Source: Candidatus Coprovivens excrementavium (GTDB lineage Bacteria; Bacillota_I; Bacilli_A; RF39; UBA660). From it: 64,000 nucleotides of DNA. Position 1 is the first letter of the stretch. Every line of letters begins with the position of its first letter. Both the position numbers and the translations under genes were made by a program. Under the pieces are notes generated by a model that saw only the letters and a list, made by a program, of their open reading frames with translations, searched no databases and was not told the DNA's origin. Shown one piece after another: positions 35,561-44,703 of the stretch. Location of the stretch: positions 62,001 through 126,000 of the forward strand of contig CALVVU010000004.1 of assembly GCA_944363975.1 (NCBI GenBank). The letters run 5' to 3'.

Positions 35561-38188
35561 GTGCACAAATATGTATATTTATTTACTGAAGGCAATGCAG
35601 ATATGCGAAACCTTCTAGGTGGTAAAGGTGCTAATTTAGCAGAAATGACTAATATTGGTCTACCAGTACCACAAGGCTTCACAATAACTACTGAAGCATG
35701 TACTCAATACTATGAAGATGGTCGCGAAATAAACGACGAAATTCAAAGTCAAATCAATGAGTACATTGTAAAAATGGAAGAAATAACTGGAAAAAAATTT
35801 GGCGACAAAGAAAACCCTCTACTAGTTTCAGTTAGATCTGGTGCAAGAGCATCAATGCCAGGTATGATGGATACTATCTTAAATTTAGGATTAAATGAAG
35901 AGGTAGTTGAAACTTTAGCAGAAAAATCCGGGAATCCAAGATGGGCATGGGATTGCTACAGAAGATTCATTCAAATGTATTCTGATGTTGTAATGGAAGT
36001 AGGCAAGAAATACTTTGAAGAATTAATAGATAAAATGAAAGAAGAAAAAGGCGTTAAACAAGATGTTGAACTTGATGCCGACGATTTAAAAGAATTAGCA
36101 AATCAATTCAAAGCTGAATACAAAGCTAAAATAGGAAAAGACTTCCCATCTGATCCAAAAGAACAATTAATGGGAGCTATTAAAGCTGTATTCCGTTCAT
36201 GGGACAATCCTCGTGCTAACGTTTACAGAAGAGATAATGATATTCCATATTCATGGGGAACTGCTGTTAACGTTCAATCAATGGCCTTTGGTAACATGGG
36301 CGACGATTGTGGAACAGGTGTTGCCTTTACACGTGACCCAGCTACCGGAGCAAAAGGACTATTTGGAGAATTCTTAACAAACGCTCAAGGTGAAGATGTT
36401 GTTGCTGGTGTTCGTACACCAATGCATATTTCTGAAATGGAAGACAAATTCCCAGAAGCTTTCGAAGAATTCAAAAAAGTTTGCAAAACTCTCGAAGAAC
36501 ATTACCGCGATATGCAAGATATGGAATTTACTGTAGAACATGGTAAACTATATATGCTTCAAACAAGAAACGGTAAAAGAACTGCGCAAGCTGCTCTAAA
36601 AATTGCTTGTGATTTAGTTGACGAAGGAATGCGTACAGAAGAAGAAGCAGTTCTAATGATCGATCCAAGAAATCTTGATACATTATTGCATCCTCAATTC
36701 GATGCTCAAAAACTAAAAGAAGCAAAACCTATTGGAAAAGGATTAGGAGCATCTCCAGGAGCTGCATGTGGTAAAGTTGTCTTTACTGCTGAAGAAGCTG
36801 AAAAACAAGGAATTGGTGGTAAAGGAGACAAAGTAATCTTAGTAAGATTAGAAACATCACCAGAAGATATCTCAGGAATGAAAGCCTCTCAAGGTATTTT
36901 AACAGTTCGTGGTGGAATGACATCTCACGCTGCAGTAGTTGCTCGTGGTATGGGTACTTGCTGTGTATCAGGATGTGGTGATATTCAAATGAACGAAGCT
37001 AAAAAAGAATTCAAGTTAGCTGGAAAAACATTCCATGAAGGAGACATTATTTCTATCGATGGCTCTACAGGAAATATCTATGACGGTGAAATTCCAACAG
37101 TTGATGCAACAATTGCAGGTGAATTTGGTCGTGTAATGGAATGGGCTGATAAATACAGAAGATTAGGTGTAAGAACAAATGCTGATAATCCAACTGATAC
37201 AAGAAAAGCTGTCGAATTAGGAGCAGAAGGAATTGGATTATGTCGTACAGAACACATGTTCTTCGACGAAGAAAGAATCCCAGCAATTAGAAAAATGATT
37301 TTATCTGATACAGTAGAAGAAAGAGAAAAAGCTTTAGATGCTTTAATTCCATTCCAAAAAGGTGATTTTAAAGCAATGTATAAAGAATTAAAAGGATTAC
37401 CAATGACTGTTCGTTATCTAGATCCACCATTACATGAATTCTTACCAACTGAAGAAAAAGATATTAAAGCTTTAGCTAAAGATATGGGTGTAACAGTAGA
37501 ACGCCTAAAAGCTAAATGTGCAGAACTTCATGAATTCAATCCAATGATGGGTCATAGAGGATGCCGTCTTGCTGTAACATATCCAGAAATTGCTAAAATG
37601 CAAACTCGTGCTTTAATGGAAGCTGCTATAGAAGTAAAAGAAGAAGAAGGATATGATATTGTTCCTGAAATCATGATTCCATTAGTTGGTGAAGTAAAAG
37701 AATTAAAATTTGTTAAAGACGTAGTTGTTGAAACTGCTGAACAAGTTAAAAAAGAAAAGAATTCTAATATGGAATACCATATTGGTACAATGATTGAAAT
37801 ACCAAGAGCAGCTCTTACAGCTGACCAAATTGCTAAAGAAGCTGAATTCTTCTCATTTGGAACAAACGATCTAACTCAAATGACATTTGGTTTCTCAAGA
37901 GATGATGCTGGTAAATTCTTAAATGCATATTATGAAAATAAAATATATGAGCAAGATCCATTTGCTAAATTAGATCAAACAGGTGTAGGTCAATTAGTAG
38001 AAATGGCAGCTCATAAAGGTAAAGAAACAAGACCTGATATTAAACTAGGAATCTGTGGTGAACATGGTGGAGATCCATCAAGTGTTGAATTCTGTCATAA
38101 CATCGGTTTAACATACGTATCTTGCTCACCATTCAGAGTACCTATTGCTCGTCTATCTGCTGCACAAGCTGCAATTAAGAGTAATTAA
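35561..38188 (+). CDS. ppdK: Pyruvate, phosphate dikinase
   Basis: 875 residues, standard length. N-terminal ATP-grasp domain (LLGGKGANLAEM; VRSGARASMPGMMDTILNLG), swivelling domain with catalytic His456 in GGMTSHAAVVARGMG, and C-terminal PEP/pyruvate barrel with Cys832 in GICGEHGGDP. It interconverts pyruvate+ATP+Pi and PEP+AMP+PPi, supporting glycolysis or gluconeogenesis in anaerobes. GTG start at 35561 with SD AAGGGAGG. Monocistronic; the PpdK regulatory kinase is not adjacent. Codon use is noticeably cleaner than in neighbours, suggesting high expression. Confidence 0.98.
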   Translation: MHKYVYLFTEGNADMRNLLGGKGANLAEMTNIGLPVPQGFTITTEACTQYYEDGREINDEIQSQINEYIVKMEEITGKKFGDKENPLLVSVRSGARASMPGMMDTILNLGLNEEVVETLAEKSGNPRWAWDCYRRFIQMYSDVVMEVGKKYFEELIDKMKEEKGVKQDVELDADDLKELANQFKAEYKAKIGKDFPSDPKEQLMGAIKAVFRSWDNPRANVYRRDNDIPYSWGTAVNVQSMAFGNMGDDCGTGVAFTRDPATGAKGLFGEFLTNAQGEDVVAGVRTPMHISEMEDKFPEAFEEFKKVCKTLEEHYRDMQDMEFTVEHGKLYMLQTRNGKRTAQAALKIACDLVDEGMRTEEEAVLMIDPRNLDTLLHPQFDAQKLKEAKPIGKGLGASPGAACGKVVFTAEEAEKQGIGGKGDKVILVRLETSPEDISGMKASQGILTVRGGMTSHAAVVARGMGTCCVSGCGDIQMNEAKKEFKLAGKTFHEGDIISIDGSTGNIYDGEIPTVDATIAGEFGRVMEWADKYRRLGVRTNADNPTDTRKAVELGAEGIGLCRTEHMFFDEERIPAIRKMILSDTVEEREKALDALIPFQKGDFKAMYKELKGLPMTVRYLDPPLHEFLPTEEKDIKALAKDMGVTVERLKAKCAELHEFNPMMGHRGCRLAVTYPEIAKMQTRALMEAAIEVKEEEGYDIVPEIMIPLVGEVKELKFVKDVVVETAEQVKKEKNSNMEYHIGTMIEIPRAALTADQIAKEAEFFSFGTNDLTQMTFGFSRDDAGKFLNAYYENKIYEQDPFAKLDQTGVGQLVEMAAHKGKETRPDIKLGICGEHGGDPSSVEFCHNIGLTYVSCSPFRVPIARLSAAQAAIKSN

Positions 38189-38207
38189 TATTTTAATTGA
38201 TTAAAGT

Positions 38208-38236
38208 AAAAGCTAAGATTTTATTCTTAGCTTTTT
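38208..38236 (+). terminator. Terminator of ppdK
   Basis: AAAAGCTAAGA / TCTTAGCTTTT stem (38208-38218 with 38225-38235) and T tract. Confidence 0.85.
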
Positions 38237-38427
38237 ATATTTGTATTAGAAATAAATTCATTTACTTTAAGTTTTTTATTATTAAATAGTAAATTTAGTT
38301 TTATAATAAGTCTTATCGTATAAAAAACTAAAGTATTCATAACGAACTGAATTATTTACTATAATATCAGTAAATTAATATATTTTATCTTATTATTTTG
38401 TAGTATAATTAAATTGGCGATGCGAAA

Positions 38428-39072
38428 ATGAATGTAAATTTGGAGCTTAAAAATTATATAGAAAACAATATATTTCCTGAATACGATAAAAATGAGCCGG
38501 CTCATGCTATTGCCCATATTCAATATGTAATTAGTAGGAGTTTTGATTTAGTAAATGAAAATCAACTAGATGTTAATTTAGATATGGTCTATACAATTGC
38601 TGCTTACCATGATATAGGACATCATATTGATTCTAAGAATCATGAAATAATATCTGCTGATATTATGTTTCAAGATGAAAACTTAAAAAGATTTTTTTCT
38701 GATGAAGAAAGAATCGTAATTAAACAAGCGATTGAAGATCATAGAGCTTCTGCAAAAGATGATCCTAGAAGTATTTATGGAAAAATTGTATCTTCTGCAG
38801 ATAGAAATAATACTGTAGAGAAATGTTTAAGAAGAACATATACTTATGGAAAGAAATTAGATCCTACCGCTACAGATGAGGACTTATTTTTAAGAGCTTA
38901 TGATGTTTTATTGAAAAAATTTGGAGAAAATGGTTATGCAAAATTTTATTTTAAAGATGCGTTATATGAATCTTTTTTAAAAAAGCTAAGAGAATTACTG
39001 AAAGATAAAGAAAAATTTATTGAAACACAAAAACAATATATAAATCAATTAAAGAAAGAACATAAAATATAA
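38428..39072 (+). CDS. HD-domain phosphohydrolase
   Basis: 214 residues. HD residues His61-Asp62 in AAYHDIGHHIDSKNHE, an earlier His in PAHAIAHIQYV (26/30) and an SSADRNNT Asp complete the metal site. Such proteins hydrolyse nucleotides or other phosphate esters. Weak SD; -10 TATAAT at 38402-38407. Single gene flanked by 240-280 bases of gene-free sequence. Confidence 0.82.
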   Translation: MNVNLELKNYIENNIFPEYDKNEPAHAIAHIQYVISRSFDLVNENQLDVNLDMVYTIAAYHDIGHHIDSKNHEIISADIMFQDENLKRFFSDEERIVIKQAIEDHRASAKDDPRSIYGKIVSSADRNNTVEKCLRRTYTYGKKLDPTATDEDLFLRAYDVLLKKFGENGYAKFYFKDALYESFLKKLRELLKDKEKFIETQKQYINQLKKEHKI

Positions 39073-39073
39073 G

Positions 39074-39095
39074 ACTTGCTTTTAGCGAGTTTTTT
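39074..39095 (+). terminator. Terminator of the HD gene
   Basis: ACTTGC / GCGAGT stem (one G-T pair), TTTTA loop, then T run. Between here and 39352 I see a second weak hairpin (CTAATAAA/TTTATTAG) but no gene. Confidence 0.65.
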
Positions 39096-39352
39096 ACTAT
39101 TTATGATACAACCATATATATGGATTTTTATCCGACTGTTTAAAGTATAGAATTAATGAGTATATTGATTGTGATACTAATCTTAATCTAATAAACTTTT
39201 TTATTAGCTAAATAAAAATAAATACTACGATGATGACTGCTATCGGAAATGACTCATGTTAAAAATGCAAAAATTTTATAAAATTAAGATAATATTTCTT
39301 AGTTTTTATTTTACTAAATAATGCTATAATAAAATAGAAGGAACGGGATAAT

Positions 39353-39781
39353 ATGTTTAAAATAGCTAAATTAGAAAATGTTAAAAATGAAAAAATAAAT
39401 ATCGAAATTATTAATCATTCACATTGTTCTTTTAAAGACGGAAAAAAAGAAAAAGAAGATAACATAAAAGCTTTATCTTTTACGATATCAGGAGATAATT
39501 ATTCACTTTCCTTCACATTAAATTGTAGTATCAATAAATTATTAGAACTTCCTCAATATGAAACAATTAATTTTAACGATTTCCTATTAGGAGGCGAAAC
39601 TTGGCTTAATATAAATGGTTTAAATGGTGTAGAACCAGAAATAAATATAAAAATCACCAGATATATAAAAAATAAATATATAATGAATGCCTTTTTCTAC
39701 ACTGAATATAGCTATGATGATAATGTCTATAGTGGTATAATCGAATTTACTTTTAACTTAGATGATTATCTAACTAACTAA
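39353..39781 (+). CDS. Hypothetical beta-rich protein
   Basis: 142 residues, cytoplasmic, mostly alternating strands (ALSFTISGDNYSLSFTLN, YSGIIEFTFNL). Not recognised. SD AGGAACGGG. Own -10 element TATAAT upstream; monocistronic or with the following kinase-like gene. Confidence 0.55.
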   Translation: MFKIAKLENVKNEKINIEIINHSHCSFKDGKKEKEDNIKALSFTISGDNYSLSFTLNCSINKLLELPQYETINFNDFLLGGETWLNINGLNGVEPEINIKITRYIKNKYIMNAFFYTEYSYDDNVYSGIIEFTFNLDDYLTN

Positions 39782-39855
39782 ATAAGATTCTAATATAAAC
39801 AATTGATATAAGTTAAAATATATATTATAATTAACTAAGAATAAAAGGTGATAAT

Positions 39856-40764
39856 ATGTTAAAAGCAATATGTTTAGGAAGAGTGTGTTACGAAATTAAT
39901 CTACCAGTTGAAAAAATGCCAGAAGAGGGTTCAACAACTGAGTTTTTTGAGAAAAAAGGTGGCATAGGTGGTAGTATCGGAACTGTAGCGATATGTCTAT
40001 CTAAATGGGGAATCAATACTGCTTTAACTTGTGTTTTAGGAAATGACGTTAATGGTCAAAGAATACGTAAAACTTTAGATAAAGCTCACATTGATACAAG
40101 ATATATTGAACCATCATATGACAATGATACGCCAATTTCAGTAATTCAAATTAATACAGTTACTAAAAAACAAACTATTTTAAATCTTTCTGATAAATAT
40201 ATAAGTCTTAAAAAATGCGATTTTGATTTTACACCAGATATAATATGTGTTGATGGCTATGATTCAGTTCAAGCTAAGAATCTTTTAGAACGTTTTCCAA
40301 ACTGTCCATCAGTTCTAGATGCTAGCTTAGCTACAACTCCCGTAATGGAATTAGTAAGAAAAGCTAAATATGCTATATGTACAAAAGAATTCGCTGAAAT
40401 AGCAAGTCGTCAAAAAATAGATTTTCAAAATATGTCTACGTTAGTCTCTGTATACCAAACTTTAAAGAAAAAATATCTAAAAACTGAATTCGTTATAACT
40501 TTAGGAGAAAAAGGTGCTTTATATTGCATTAACAATCAAATAAAAATAAGCCCATCTCTTAAAGTTGACGTTAAAGACACTCATACATGTAATGCTGTTT
40601 TTCGTGCTGCTTTCGCTCATACAATCGTCAATGGTGGCGACATTGAAAAAGCTGTTAAAATAGGATGCATTGCTGCCGGATTATCATCTAAAGTAATTGG
40701 AACAACCGAATCAATTCCAACTCTTGAGGAAATAAAAAACCTATATGAGCAGAATTATCAATGA
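39856..40764 (+). CDS. PfkB-family protein with a degenerate active site
   Basis: 302 residues with the ribokinase fold: N-terminal GGIGGSIGTVAICLSKWG and NDVNGQRIRKTL substrate region, C-terminal nucleotide region. The second signature, normally DTxGAGD, reads DTHTCNA at 241-247; the anion-hole Gly and catalytic Asp are replaced (Ala247). So it may be a non-catalytic or altered sugar/nucleoside binder. Start ATG 39856 with SD AAAGGTGAT. The Smr gene overlaps its last 20 bases. Confidence 0.82.
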   Translation: MLKAICLGRVCYEINLPVEKMPEEGSTTEFFEKKGGIGGSIGTVAICLSKWGINTALTCVLGNDVNGQRIRKTLDKAHIDTRYIEPSYDNDTPISVIQINTVTKKQTILNLSDKYISLKKCDFDFTPDIICVDGYDSVQAKNLLERFPNCPSVLDASLATTPVMELVRKAKYAICTKEFAEIASRQKIDFQNMSTLVSVYQTLKKKYLKTEFVITLGEKGALYCINNQIKISPSLKVDVKDTHTCNAVFRAAFAHTIVNGGDIEKAVKIGCIAAGLSSKVIGTTESIPTLEEIKNLYEQNYQ

Positions 40765-41017
40765 TCCATTTACATATCGCTTTCCTCGTATCGATATTCA
40801 TGGTGAAACATCATCTACTTGCCTCGCCGTTATAAACAGCTTTATCAAAGATAACATGAAACTAAAAAACAAAAACATTATAATTATTCACGGAAAGGGT
40901 AGTGGAGTACTAAAAAAAGCTACTCATGAAATTCTAAAACATCACCATGATGTTAACAAATACTATATAGACGGTCTGAACGATGGTCAAACAATCGTCG
41001 AATTAAACATAAAATAA
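40745..41017 (+). CDS. Stand-alone Smr-domain protein
   Basis: 90 residues consisting almost only of an Smr domain: DIHGET (Asp17-His19-Gly20, family DLHG) and IIHGKGSGVLK (HGKGSG 49-54). Smr domains are nucleases, found at the C-terminus of MutS2 or alone; single-domain forms act on DNA or RNA. Translational coupling to the PfkB-like gene is unusual. Confidence 0.87.
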   Translation: MSRIINDPFTYRFPRIDIHGETSSTCLAVINSFIKDNMKLKNKNIIIIHGKGSGVLKKATHEILKHHHDVNKYYIDGLNDGQTIVELNIK

Positions 41018-41046
41018 GCCTAAAAGTACTATTTTAGGCTTATTTT
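41012..41046 (+). terminator. Terminator after the Smr gene
   Basis: Fourteen-pair stem AAATAAGCCTAAAA / TTTTAGGCTTATTT (41012-41025 with 41032-41045) with a six-base loop. Confidence 0.85.
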
Positions 41047-41047
41047 A

Positions 41048-41183
41048 TTGACTTTAATCAGATAAATATGATATAATTAAAACCCATAAAACTTTACGAT
41101 ATAGCAATAATATAGCAAAATTTGACGGGGAATCCTTTTAGTGCTAAAATAAGCACAAGAAAAGGAAATAGGGGGTAAATATT
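41048..41183 (+). promoter_or_regulatory. Promoter and structured 100-nt 5' UTR
   Basis: TTGACT (41048-41053), 18-base spacer, TATAAT (41072-41077). The leader contains two ATATAGCAA repeats (41099-41118 region) and a hairpin CCTTTT..GTGCT / AGCAC..AAAAGG (41134-41165), 10 bases before the SD AGGGGG. This leader is longer than others in the window, suggesting post-transcriptional control. Not a class I recognise. Confidence 0.5.
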
Positions 41184-41606
41184 ATGAAAGGATATGTATT
41201 AGATTATATTAATGAAAATGAGTTTAAAAAGCTAGAAAGAGCTTTAAAAAAATACAATATGCTAGCTTATAAAAAATTAAACTTTGAATATTACCCAGCA
41301 CTAAGAAATGGTAAATTTGTTGGTAAAATGACAAGTCAAAATAAAAAAGCTGGAACTGAAACATACGAGTTAAAATTACCAAGTGATAGCATGTTTACTC
41401 AAATTCATGGTGATGTTAAATTAATATATACTGTTTATGTAAATGAACAAACTATTATGTTAAACACTATTACACCATCTGATATTTTATTAGAAGGTCA
41501 TAAATCTGAATTAGCTACTTATAAAGGTATTATGATATCAAAACAAAATGCTTCAAAAGATATGTTTAAAATAGATTTATTAAAAATGTTACAAGATAAA
41601 CAATAA
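41184..41606 (+). CDS. Hypothetical cytoplasmic protein
   Basis: 140 residues, basic, mixed alpha/beta, no membrane or signal segment. Contains GTETYELKLPSDSMFTQIHG and VYVNEQTIMLNTITPSDIL. Not recognised. Strong promoter, long structured 5' UTR and strong terminator suggest an abundant, regulated monocistronic mRNA. Confidence 0.6.
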   Translation: MKGYVLDYINENEFKKLERALKKYNMLAYKKLNFEYYPALRNGKFVGKMTSQNKKAGTETYELKLPSDSMFTQIHGDVKLIYTVYVNEQTIMLNTITPSDILLEGHKSELATYKGIMISKQNASKDMFKIDLLKMLQDKQ

Positions 41607-41607
41607 T

Positions 41608-41632
41608 GAGTATTAAAAATACTCTTTTTTTT
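41608..41632 (+). terminator. Terminator
   Basis: GAGTATT / AATACTC stem, AAA loop, eight T. Confidence 0.85.
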
Positions 41633-41697
41633 ATACCTAAATTTGCCTTTTTTTAAATAATATAATAATATATCATCTATTAAAAGGGGCGATAACT

Positions 41698-42300
41698 ATG
41701 ACTAAAAAATATATTTTAGCATCACTTAATATAATAATATTTATAATATTCCTAATTCTTTTATCTATTGGCCTATGGCAAATAAAAATATTTTCTAACA
41801 TAAAAACAATTTTAATAATAATTGGTTTAATAATTACGTTAGCAATATCTATATATTTATATTTCAATAAAAAGATAAAACTATATAATATAGGTATCTT
41901 TATAACCTTCTTACTAAATATAATCTTACTATACAATATTGTTGATTTAAATTATAAATATAATTATTTAAGTAATACAATAAACCAAAAATACCAATAT
42001 CTCGAATATAATATCTACGTTCAAAAGAAAAATGTCATATATAGTAATATAAAAAAATTAAATAATAAAAAAATAGGTACATTAGATAATAATAAAAATA
42101 TTTCTCAGTACCTAAATAAAATAATTAATATAGAATGTATTGAATATAATACAATAGAAGAACTAACATATGCAATTGAAAATGGCGAGATTCAATCATT
42201 TATAATTAATGAAGAAGAATACAATAATATTCCCGAAGACAATTCTATTAAAGATAAAGTAAGAATTATATATACTAGCAAAATTAAAAATGATCTTTAA
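41698..42300 (+). CDS. LCP-like protein lacking the LCP catalytic domain (1)
   Basis: 200 residues: three membrane spans (about 5-28, 38-58, 66-82), then an extracytoplasmic domain with NNKKIGTLDNN, EYNTIEELTYAIENGEIQSFIINEEEY. This is the small binding-protein-like domain found between the membrane part and the LCP transferase domain in many LytR-CpsA-Psr proteins of low-GC Firmicutes. The protein stops where LCP should begin. Homologous to 43410-44381. Might regulate or scaffold wall-polymer ligases. Confidence 0.62.
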   Translation: MTKKYILASLNIIIFIIFLILLSIGLWQIKIFSNIKTILIIIGLIITLAISIYLYFNKKIKLYNIGIFITFLLNIILLYNIVDLNYKYNYLSNTINQKYQYLEYNIYVQKKNVIYSNIKKLNNKKIGTLDNNKNISQYLNKIINIECIEYNTIEELTYAIENGEIQSFIINEEEYNNIPEDNSIKDKVRIIYTSKIKNDL

Positions 42301-43296
42301 TTATTTAAGTCTTCTTACTAACGTTTCACTATCTAATACATGTATATTCGATATTTTATCAAGTCCATCTTTATAATAATCAGCCCCAGATTCAAATATC
42401 GAATAAATTAAATCATGATCACAGGTAATTTGTTCCATCATTGTCGGAGCCTCATAAGAAACACTCGGCAAACTATTATCATAACTTGAAATCTCATCAT
42501 CATACTTAAAAATTTGTAGTACAGAAGGTATATACTTGCCATAAGAACGACTAAATATAATATATTTTTGGTCATCTTTTTCATAAAAAGTTAATCCTTG
42601 TACCTTTTTTGGAACTTTAAATTCTTTTTTAAATTTCAATGTTAAAGTCATAGTCTCTTCATCAATACCAATAGTATATTTTTTAACAAGTCCAGAACCT
42701 TTTAACGAAAAACTTCCAACATAAATATCATTACCATCTACAGCTAAATAAGAAACAGAATTTAAAAAGAAATTTTTATAATTAGGTAAACCATCTCCAA
42801 CATCTAAATTAGCATACATTGGATAAGCTTCTTTCATTCTTAATAGAAAATAAGGTTTATAAGCGTCTATACAGCCATTAACACCACATATCCATACTAA
42901 ATCATTAACTTTATCATAAGCAATTCCACCAACATGAGCTTTATTTGGTAACTCACACGTATTAATTAATTCTCCGTTCTTAGATAAAACATAAACACAA
43001 GAATTTTCTTGCTTATTATAATTATACGAAGTAGTAAGAATATAATCATTATATAAAGTTATTCCTTGTGGTATCATATTATCATCTAAAGGAATTTCTA
43101 AGTCAGTATTAACAATTCCCTCATTATAATATTTATAATAATTATTAAAATCTTTATCTGTTCCAGAATAAAAAGAATCGCTCGTTAAACTATATGAAAA
43201 TTGAACTATTTTAGCGTTAGTTCCATCAAAACCAATAGCTTCAGTCATTAAAACTGAACTAGCTATTAAAGATAAAAAGATTGTTCTTCGCTTCAC
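42301..43296 (-). CDS. Secreted beta-propeller-like protein
   Basis: 331 residues. Signal-peptide-like N-terminus MKRRTIFLSLIASSVLM. Repeated strand patterns (MIPQGITLYNDYILTTSYN, HVGGIAYDKVNDLVWICG, SYLAVDGNDIYVGSFS, VQGLTFYEKDDQKYIIFSRSYG) look like blades of a YVTN/SMP-30-type propeller. No catalytic site visible. It lies head-on between two LCP-like genes and ends exactly where the first one ends (stops adjacent at 42300/42301). Confidence 0.6.
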   Translation of the reverse strand: MKRRTIFLSLIASSVLMTEAIGFDGTNAKIVQFSYSLTSDSFYSGTDKDFNNYYKYYNEGIVNTDLEIPLDDNMIPQGITLYNDYILTTSYNYNKQENSCVYVLSKNGELINTCELPNKAHVGGIAYDKVNDLVWICGVNGCIDAYKPYFLLRMKEAYPMYANLDVGDGLPNYKNFFLNSVSYLAVDGNDIYVGSFSLKGSGLVKKYTIGIDEETMTLTLKFKKEFKVPKKVQGLTFYEKDDQKYIIFSRSYGKYIPSVLQIFKYDDEISSYDNSLPSVSYEAPTMMEQITCDHDLIYSIFESGADYYKDGLDKISNIHVLDSETLVRRLK

Positions 43297-43409
43297 AAAG
43301 CCTCACCTTATAAAAGTATAACAAAATTTTTATCAAAAAACATTAATTACATCTTTATTTTTAATAAAAATATGATATATTAATAATGAAATTTAGGAGT
43401 GACATAAAA

Positions 43410-44381
43410 ATGGGCAAAAAGAAATCAAAGACGCAAAAGTATAAACGTAATCAAAAAAGAAAACAACAAAAAATAATCCAACAAAAAACAATTACTAAAA
43501 TAGAACCAAAATCTAATGAATCAGCACAAAAAGATATTCCTGTTAAACAAAAAGATATTCCTAAACTAAAAAAAGAAAAAAAACAAATTCAATTAAAAAG
43601 AATATTAAATAATATAAAAGAAAAAACAATTCAAATAAATAAGCAAATTTCATGTTTAATAACAAAATTAAAAAACAAACTTATAAAACAAAGGCCACCA
43701 AAAGAACCAGAGATTGTTCTTCCTAAATTAAAAAAATCATATCGTGAAAAGATTATAAAAGAAAAAAATACTTCTAAGATATCTAGATTTTTAAGTTTTA
43801 TAAAAAATAATCTCCACATATTCTTTAATGCTGTCATCATTTCTACTTACATCATCATGATAATAGGTTTAATTAGAATTGAAATGTATGAAGCTAGTAC
43901 TATCGTTTATATTGGTTGTATCGTTTTATTTTTAATGATTGTTGCTATTTCATATAATAAATATTTAAGTGGAAAAGTATTTACAACTCTTATTGTAATA
44001 GGTATGGGTCTTGCTATTTATAAAATGCAATACACATATGATTTTATACGTAACCTAAACAGTAGTGAATATGAATATAAAACATATTATGTTATAACCT
44101 TTGATAACGGATTAAATAAAAGTATTTATAACATAAACAATAAAAAAGTAGGTTTACTAAAAGAGAATTGCACTAATATCGAACGAAAATTAAATACTAA
44201 ATTAAACAAAGTAACTTATTTAGAATATATTGATTTAAACAAACTATTCACTGATTTTTACAGTCAACAATTTAGAGCTTTAATAGTTAATGAAAATCAA
44301 TATAAATTCCTAGAAAATAATATAATAAATTCTCGTAAAGTAAAAATTCTCTACGAATTTCAAGCTAATGCTAAAAAGTAA
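43410..44381 (+). CDS. LCP-like protein lacking the LCP catalytic domain (2)
   Basis: 323 residues from ATG 43410 (SD AGGAG). A ~120-residue very basic, Lys/Gln-rich cytoplasmic N-terminus is followed by three membrane spans (about 130-210) and the same extracytoplasmic domain as in 41698-42300 (INNKKVGLLKENC, FRALIVNENQYKFLE, RKVKILYEF). No LCP domain follows. The basic tail could bind nucleic acid or membrane. Terminator overlaps the stop. Confidence 0.6.
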   Translation: MGKKKSKTQKYKRNQKRKQQKIIQQKTITKIEPKSNESAQKDIPVKQKDIPKLKKEKKQIQLKRILNNIKEKTIQINKQISCLITKLKNKLIKQRPPKEPEIVLPKLKKSYREKIIKEKNTSKISRFLSFIKNNLHIFFNAVIISTYIIMIIGLIRIEMYEASTIVYIGCIVLFLMIVAISYNKYLSGKVFTTLIVIGMGLAIYKMQYTYDFIRNLNSSEYEYKTYYVITFDNGLNKSIYNINNKKVGLLKENCTNIERKLNTKLNKVTYLEYIDLNKLFTDFYSQQFRALIVNENQYKFLENNIINSRKVKILYEFQANAKK

Positions 44382-44402
44382 ATAGAATTATTTACTTTTT
44401 TT
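44374..44402 (+). terminator. Terminator
   Basis: AAAAGTAAATA / TATTTACTTTT with GAAT loop, then T tract. Confidence 0.8.
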
Positions 44403-44546
44403 TGTTAACTAACTTTACACGATAAATAAAGTCTTCAAACATAAAAAACATTTGTTCGGTAAAAGTGATTGCTATTCATTAAGTTCTAATGATATAATAA
44501 AGATGAATAAAATAAGGTAGAGTTTATTCTAGAAAAGAGGGGCAAT

Positions 44547-44660
44547 ATGACTAGTAATGAAGCATGGAATGTATTTAAAAAAACTGGCTCAATTTATGAC
44601 TATATTACATATGTAAAAATTAAAAGTTATGAATTAAATAAAAAATTACAACAACAATAA
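44547..44660 (+). CDS. Second YqzL-like small protein
   Basis: 37 residues: MTSNEAWNVFKKTGSIYDYI then TYVKIKSYELNKKLQQQ. The core EAWN-x-FKKTG-x-I-x2-Y is shared with the 26-aa protein at 9441. Good SD (AGAGGGG, seven bases before ATG) and a -10 TATAAT near 44492. It lies 43 bases before an RDD protein gene. YqzL is normally single copy beside recO. Confidence 0.68.
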   Translation: MTSNEAWNVFKKTGSIYDYITYVKIKSYELNKKLQQQ

Positions 44661-44703
44661 TTATTTTTGATATAATAGACAAGAAAGGTGCTGAAAATAA
44701 AAA

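Noticed and set aside
41608-41697. Missing LCP domain explained by a frameshift
   Set aside because: No LCP-type motifs were seen in any frame after either LCP-like gene; both end cleanly, one at a strong terminator.
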